From the NCBI GenBank assembly GCA_963969495.1, contig OZ018321.1:105428066-105492065 (forward strand): DNA of 64,000 bases. The letters are read 5' to 3'. The position numbers were made by a program, and so were the translations under genes. Positions 58,297 to 64,000 of this stretch are shown piece by piece (the first letter of the stretch is position 1; each line of letters begins with the position of its first letter). This stretch comes from Ceratothoa steindachneri. Its lineage: Eukaryota > Arthropoda > Malacostraca > Isopoda > Cymothoidae. The notes below the pieces were generated by a model that saw nothing but the letters and a program-made list of their open reading frames with translations, ran no database searches and was not told where the DNA came from.

Positions 58297-59825
58297 TGTC
58301 GTGGTATTGCAAGGACCGAGTGGTGGTGTACGTACGTATAGGTTTGTTACGTACTTCAAAAACTCCTTGATTAAGTTTTCTCTAAGAGTGCTATGATTTA
58401 TTATTATCACATTATTTTTAATCTTTGAGGGTTTCTAGTGCCATGCTCAGCGTTTTGGGGATTAAATTAAATACTTCTAAGAAAATAGAACTTTAATTGC
58501 AACATGAACAAAAAATGAAATCTAACAAAACAAACTACACAGTTATGAATTAAACAAGTTTAAGTGAGACTTACTAAATTATACAAATAAATATACAGTA
58601 ATGGTTGACCCAAAGTTCACTTTAATATCGAACTCTAATTGACCTTCAAAAAAAGATAATGGAATTTATTTACCTTTAAAAATACCACCACAAGGGAATC
58701 TGGTGGGAGACTGACCTTGGCCTCAATTTTTATGTAGCTGCAAGAATGTTGTTTGCGAGTAGATGCGTGGACGTATTCACAGACCTTCCAGATGTTTGTC
58801 TGGCGCGGGAATAGGATTAAAGAGCCACAGGTGGTTTCGGTGCGGGCGACTGATGGCGTTAAGCACGTTATCTTGGTAAGATGATTTCATCAAAGAGACA
58901 GGGAAAGTAGGCTTCTTCCAATCTTCTGGTTAATCTTGGAATAATTCGAACTGACGAGCGATGAACAAAAGAGTGAATCCTTTAACGAATGGGGAGTGTT
59001 TGAGGAAGTTCACTTTGGGGTATTCCTCAATGGCGAGGACTATCTCTGTGTTTTTTTGTAAACCAAGATAGGGGTTTTCTCTGACGAGAGATAGTTGAGC
59101 TTGTTTCTCAATACAAGCTAACTTAAATTTCGGTGTGACCACCAGGAACTGGCTCAGCATGAGCTTCTTCTGTGTCCCTTTCTTAAGGTTGCCGGGCCTC
59201 TAGCCGGAATTCGTTGTCTCGATCGCAAACTCGATCTTGCTGAGACAAGATGCTAATTTTCGGTGTAACCACCAGGGACTGGCTCAGGATAAGCTTCTTT
59301 TATGGCCCTTTCGTTGGTTGCCGGGCCTCTAGCCGGACTTCGTTGTCTCGATGACTAACTCGATCTTCTAGTTTTTCTGCAGTTATCGGCATATATACTC
59401 CCCCCCCCCAATGGGGGTAGGGGAAGGAAGGGGGGAGAAGATGAGGTATTCAGAATTAAGACTGGGAGATGAGGTCTTCAGAATTAAAACTTCTCCTCAA
59501 ACGGTTCTTCTCCGAGCGTCTTTCACTTAGCCCTAAGGGCACCTTCTGGCATTTGGTCGACTCTCCTCTAATTTCGTCTATGAAGTGAATTTAAATACCA
59601 ACTCTTAGGGGAAATATTGCCGGTTTAACCAATGTTAGGCTCGCAGGACCCGACATGTGATGGTTAATGCAGGTCGTGGTTGTGCGAATACCTTTCGGGT
59701 GGTACTCGCGGCGAGGGAAGAGAGGGGGGGTGGGTAAGTAATAGGATTACGCCGCCAAAATTTCAGGACGTTGCGGTTATCAAACAGGGCCTCAGTTTTG
59801 AGTGTGGGATATCGATTTCCCTACA
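58297..59825 (-). mobile_element. solo LTR inserted in mariner D
   Basis: This 1529-bp insertion reads TGTCGTGG..TCCCTACA on the plus strand with a perfect 5-bp duplication GAGAC (58292-58296 and 59826-59830). Removal restores the mariner frame exactly (TARMTKGL then LVELAWEI). It holds a ~130-bp tandem duplication at 59121-59375 and no coding sequence that I recognise. Confidence 0.95.
59121..59375. repeat. ~130-bp tandem duplication in solo LTR
   Basis: Two adjacent copies each contain TTCGGTGT(A/G)ACCACCAGG, ACTGGCTCAG, TTGCCGGGCCTCTAGCCGGA and GTTGTCTCGAT. The copies are about 59121-59255 and 59256-59375. Confidence 0.9.
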
Positions 59826-60739
59826 GAGACCTTTGGTCATTCGAGCTGTGTGAGGAGGGGCATTATCGTGATAGAGCATGACACCCTTTCTGTTGACTAA
59901 GAGGGGTCGATTTAGGTATAAAGCGGCTTTCAAACAACGAGATTAATTGCAATAGAGATTAGCATTAATTGTTTGATTATTGTCTAGCAGTTCGTGACTG
60001 ACAATTCTTCCAAAATCCCACGATACACTCAACATGACCTTTTTTGGATGAAGTCCTCGTCTCAGTTGTTGATAAATTCTGCTTCCTCGAACGGCAAGGC
60101 TTTTAACGTTATGATAAAGGATCCAATTTTCATCACCATTAACAATCCTGCACAAAATGGTGCCTGAAGGTAACATGAAAACAATGATTTACAGCAAGCA
60201 ACACCTTGTTGTAGTTTCGCTATAGACAGTTTGTGGAACCTTTCCAATCCTTTCTAGTTGGCGTGGGATAGTTAAATAGGTTACGTTAAATCGTTCTACA
60301 GGTTTCCCAGAAGCTGTAGCATGAATTGGTGTGCCAACAGTTTCCAATTCATCGGAATTAAGTTCCCTTGGAAGACCTTCTTTTGGTTTGTCGTTTAGGC
60401 TGAAATCCCTACTTTGCTAACGATGAAACCTACCTTCTGCAACTACTTTCATTTACTGCATCATCCTCATAAGTACTCTAAATGGATTTTGCCGTTGTAC
60501 TTACATTGACACCTTTATGAAACTCATAGAGTAAAACATGTCAAATGCGAAATGTATATAGGATGAACATAGGGATGAATACCGAGGAAGATTATGAACA
60601 ATATTTTTTATAATCTGAAAGAAAAAAATATAAATTACTCATTATAGCATTACTAAATGATCACATGAGGTACTACTTTAATAAATACTATCCAAAAGTT
60701 TATTTTAGAAAATCGGACGTTACTTTCGTTCCAACCTGA

Positions 60740-61996
60740 TATATTCTTGGTGTCGTTACTTAGGTCTTCATTTTTCTGCATGACCTTTTTCACCCTAATA
60801 AATATGAGATTACGATAATTATTTATGGCCGCCATTGATGCGAAAGTAGGCACGCCCCCAAATTCAAAAATTATAAACTTGGCCTTCCTCAAAGTGGACA
60901 AGGTTAAATGAGGACTGGCTTATGAGTGATGAGAGGACTCGATATGAGTTGTGAGGACAGGAGCAGTCGATGTCCTATGGCTCGTGGACCGGATCCCTAA
61001 CCTGACGAGACGTCTAAGCCATGGCCATCTCGGACAAATTAATGAAGCCTTTGTCAGGATAAATTTCATTATTGAACCAGGGGCTGTAAGAATCGTAGAG
61101 AGGGCTGGCAGATTTTCAACTCTCTATTCACTTTTATTGTTCCTTTCTATCGCATTGATGCATGTCACCTCATCTTTAAAATATGCAAGATGGTTGCAAT
61201 GGTAGTAGTTGCGGTGTCAAAACGGAAGAGGAAACTAGTGTAATCCAACCTAAAGAAGAACACTCGAGTGGGAATTAGTATTGCGCTAATGTAAAGAAAT
61301 TATTAACATCACCCTCTGTTTAAGGTAGCCTGGGGTACACTCTAGTCCTCTCGGGGAAAGGTAAGGTTTTACTCGTCCTTTTATATCGGACCGCAGAAAA
61401 AGACGACTGAAATTTTACCTTTTCCGGACAGGGCTATAGGTTCCTCCAGAGGGCCTCAAGCAGCGAGTGGTATTATTTATTTCTTTACAGTAACCACACC
61501 AATTATTATTGGAATTTGTATTATAAAAAAAACAACCAGTAGATGCTCTCGTAAAATGTTGAAGAAGTGTTCTTTACGTAAGTAGTGAGGTTAAGAAAGA
61601 TCAACATGTGTGAAACTGCTAAAGAATTATAGGAGGTCACAAAGATAATAAAAAGAGAAGAAAACAAATGGACAAGAAAGAATCGAGGAGGGCGGGTACT
61701 GCTTTAGCAAACCTTGCCCATAACATAAAAATTCTGCGTGATTTTGTTCGTACAGAGTGTCTAGCTCTCGATTGTGCGAACGCAAACCCTTTGTGCTCCA
61801 ATGTACCGCAAGATATTGGGGGTAGATAACTCCCTCCCCCTTCCCCCTGTACCCTCATCACTGTGAATAAAATAGTGACATGGCCGCGTGGTGCTTTCGG
61901 GATATTCAGGTCTCCCCAAAACTGTTCTCTTAACTGTAACTCTGAACCTAATCTAAGAAGGGTGCAAAGGATTAGAAGAGAGTTGGATGAATCAGC
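60740..61996. other. unassigned stretch
   Basis: No gene recognised. An imperfect inverted repeat (GGGGAAAGGTAAGGTTTTAC against TTTTACCTTTTCC) lies at about 61354-61430. The 5' end of the Tc1-like element that follows must be in this interval but was not defined. Confidence 0.3.
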
Positions 61997-62409
61997 ATGA
62001 GATACGAAGGTACAGTGGCTCGGCGACCTCTATCCGAGCGTTATGATACGAAAAGAAACCCCGAATTTGTAGTTGAGATCCAAGTCATCAGTGACAACGA
62101 TCCCAGCAAGGAAGTGTCATAGTGTCTCATCAGGCAATTTGTTCATAAGGACATCCGCTACTACTCATTCAAGATGAGAAAGAGCCAGCTTCTGCCGCAC
62201 AAGATGAAGGATAAACGGAAAGAACTTCCTACGAAGATTGCGATCAAATTCAAGGATCCCCTCAAGTCTAGTATGATTTTGTTCTCCCAGAAGACAGGAA
62301 TTTCTGCCACAACCAGGTGGCAAATTCAAAGAAACAACCACTGGCTTGCTATACCACCTGAAGATGTGCTTAGAATCATTAAGACCAAGTTTCTTGTCCA
62401 CATCGTGGT

Positions 62410-63654
62410 TGTCGAGGGGCGAAGGCGTGTGACCAAAATGTTTTTAAAGGTACACGCTACTGTTCGCAAGACAGCCACTATCGGAGCTGCACTCGGGTAT
62501 AATAGAATTGGGAAAAAGATAAGAACCTTCTACTTAGAGTGCGATATTATTAGGTTGGCTCTTTAAAAGGGAATACGTTTGCCAAGTTCGTCTAAAGGGT
62601 TATTCGAAAGATAAAAACCTCTACAAAAATAAAATTTAATACAAATAATAAGAACACGGGCACATATAAATATGGAAATCTAAATAATAATCAGTACGAC
62701 AAAAGAATATTATGACAGGAAAAAATTAAGCAAACCACGTCTAGGAAAATATATAAGTAATCCAATAAGTTGGATTGAATGAAAGATTTAGCAAGTCTAT
62801 TGGTGTTACACCAAATGGGGAATTCTTCTTAGGACTGGGAACAAACAGGTGGAACTTACCAGGATAGGACTCCTGGTTACCTCTGGAGGATGTAATGGGC
62901 ATGTGGAAGACCAATGGCCAGGTCTTCGTCGGTGGGGTCTCGATGCGAAGGCGTCCAGAGAGGCTCCGAAGGGGATCAAGATTACTTCGGCTCCAGGAAG
63001 AAGTAATCACGAAATCGAGATTCGTCTGCGGGACGCAGGAAGTCTCAACCAATGTAGTGATACGAGAGATACCCAAGACAATCTTCCGTGGCGTAAATGG
63101 GTTTCCGTAATCTTCCTCTGATCAGGGCGGATTACACAAAGACGATCTGCTGACGAGATCACAAGGGCGAGGGGACCACTTCACGGGAGACAGATACTAG
63201 GCTCTGGGCCTCAAGAAGCTCTGGTTTTCTCATCTCTGAGGATTTGCAGACATCAGCTTAAATAAGAGCCACAGCCATAGTCGACAGTGGGCTTTGCTCG
63301 CGAGAGCGTCCCAAGGGGATTTCGGATGCGGCTTAACCAAACATGGACCTTGATAATTTGGGGTATCGATGAGACGAAGGGAAATAAGCGAGATTCCCAA
63401 GGGATATCGGACGCGGCTTAAGCAAACATGAACCTTGATAACTTGTGGCATCGACGAGGCGGACGGGAAATAAGAAAGATTTTCTTCTACCCTAAGAGGG
63501 GGAAGATGGACACGGCTGCCACCTGGGAGCAGGACCGCGTTATCAAACTGTGGTAAAACGGTGATAAAGCACTCCAAATTAAACACAGTTGCGCTAGTTT
63601 GTCTTGACCAGAGAAATTCTGTGATAACGGCGTATTGAGTTTCATTCTCCCACA
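62410..63654 (-). mobile_element. solo LTR inserted in Tc1/mariner-like transposase
   Basis: This 1245-bp insertion reads TGTCGAGG..CTCCCACA on the plus strand. It is flanked by GTGGT (62405-62409) and ATGGT (63655-63659), a four-of-five duplication. Removing the LTR and one duplicate restores the frame (KFLVHIVV then FGVVRIEG). It contains an ~86-bp tandem duplication at 63309-63480. Confidence 0.9.
63309..63480. repeat. ~86-bp tandem duplication in solo LTR
   Basis: Two adjacent copies share CCAAGGG-AT-TCGGA-GCGGCTTAA and CAAACATG-ACCTTGATAA, then GGGAAATAAG. The copies are about 63309-63394 and 63395-63480. Confidence 0.9.
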
Positions 63655-64000
63655 ATGGTGTTTGGAGTGGTCAGGATCGAAGGCCACGTTATGCCTCCGT
63701 TTATTTTCCCTAAGAGTAACATCAAGTACATGGAGGCCTTGGTGTAGCCCTGGCTCAGGGAGATAGCTGTCGGAAGGACATACGTGTGGCAGCAGGACTT
63801 TTCACGATACCAGATCACTCCGAACATCTAGCCTCCTAAGTCGTCAGATTTCACCCTCCTGAATTAATTTGTGGGAAACCTGGTTGAGAGAGAGCCTTAA
63901 AAGTCCCTCTGCACCACCAAGGTGGAGCTTAGGACAACAGTTTGCACCCACCTAAAAGGAAAGCCTGCAGTAGATTCGGACGCCGCCTGGAGGCCGTGGT

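Larger units (their letters stand above)
57966..60738 (-). mobile_element. mariner element D split by a solo LTR
   Basis: Inverted termini TTGGAACGAAAG..TGTCCGATTTT (57968-57994) and their complement at 60702-60736 bound the element. Without the LTR and one duplicate it is about 1.24 kb, a normal mariner length. The minus-strand transposase covers an N-terminal part near 60430-60545, then SLNDKPKEGLPRELNSDEL, RIVNGDENWILYHNVK (first catalytic Asp kept), RGLHPKKVMLSVSWDFG, VMLYHDNAPPHTARMTKGL and, after the LTR, LVELAWEILLHPSYSPNFAP. The third catalytic Asp is Asn here. The last part, FHLFKGLQNHLDGLRL to YKRGIK, is intact. Confidence 0.9.
61997..64000 (+). pseudogene. Tc1/mariner-like transposase split by a solo LTR, runs off the window
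   Basis: The frame opens at ATG 61997 (MRYEGTVARRPLSERYDTKR), has a TAG at about 62120 and continues FVHKDIRYYSFKMRKSQ, KFKDPLKSSMILFSQKTG (where an SDEK-like first catalytic block is eroded) and NNHWLAIPPEDVLRIIKTKF. After the LTR (62410-63654) it resumes VFGVVRIEGHVMPPFIFPKS, WLREIAVGRTYVWQQDFSRY (second block, normally QQDSAP), ITPNI-PPKSSDF (third block) and AELRT-like C-terminal sequence to the window edge. The family is a transposase type common in arthropods with an IKTKFPATVMVFGVV signature. Confidence 0.82.

Overview
This window looks like a transposon-packed, gene-poor stretch of an arthropod nuclear genome. I see no host protein-coding gene, tRNA or rRNA that I can defend. The arthropod call is an inference from the mix of elements: mariner and Tc1-like transposons, hAT elements, CR1-like and Jockey/RTE-like LINEs, several Penelope-like elements (PLEs), Ty3/gypsy elements and many (TA)n microsatellites. 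A crustacean or chelicerate would fit, but the sequence does not settle the species. Almost every coding remnant carries stops or frameshifts, so the region is a fossil bed rather than a set of active genes.

Layout. 0.56-1.44 kb is a Tc1-like transposase relic (minus strand). 2.6-17.2 kb appears to be one minus-strand LINE (ORF1 gag at 16.2-17.2 kb, ORF2 endonuclease at 2.6-3.98 kb) split by a 12.2 kb plus-strand Ty3/gypsy element (3984-16189). That gypsy element was in turn invaded by a mariner (4761-6161), a PLE with 1.24 kb inverted arms (6777-11077) and a solo LTR (13389-14526). 17.5-19.5 kb is an RTE-like LINE relic. 20-26 kb holds hAT-type ends, a LINE tail and a 297-bp MITE. 26.0-29.6 kb is a minus-strand hAT transposase cut by a solo LTR and a CR1-like LINE, and it ends against a second, internally deleted gypsy element (29566-33374). 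34.56-35.85 kb is another solo LTR. 36.3-40.1 kb has two further LINE relics. 40.2-42.05 kb is a PLE holding an internally deleted mariner, followed by a tRNA-derived SINE (42056-42534). 43.8-45.2 kb is a hAT containing a mariner. 45.2-49.4 kb is unassigned. 49.4-57.4 kb alternates (TA)n, PLE, (TA)n, a 5.1 kb hAT, (TA)n and PLE. 57.97-60.74 kb is a mariner split by a solo LTR, and 62.0-64.0 kb is a Tc1/mariner-like transposase split by another.

Three themes stand out. First, one LTR family group, with ends TGTCG..CA as read on the plus strand, has inserted repeatedly. It leaves 5-bp target duplications, and removing the LTR restores the reading frame of the interrupted gene at four loci. Second, all four PLE remnants lie against (TA)n tracts. 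The best one has a single 748-codon frame with only three stops, carries inverted terminal copies, and has a hammerhead-ribozyme-like core near both outer ends. Third, the first gypsy element keeps an integrase-type H2C2 motif upstream of, and in frame with, its reverse transcriptase, which suggests an unusual integrase-before-RT order. These are readings by eye; no alignments or database searches were run.
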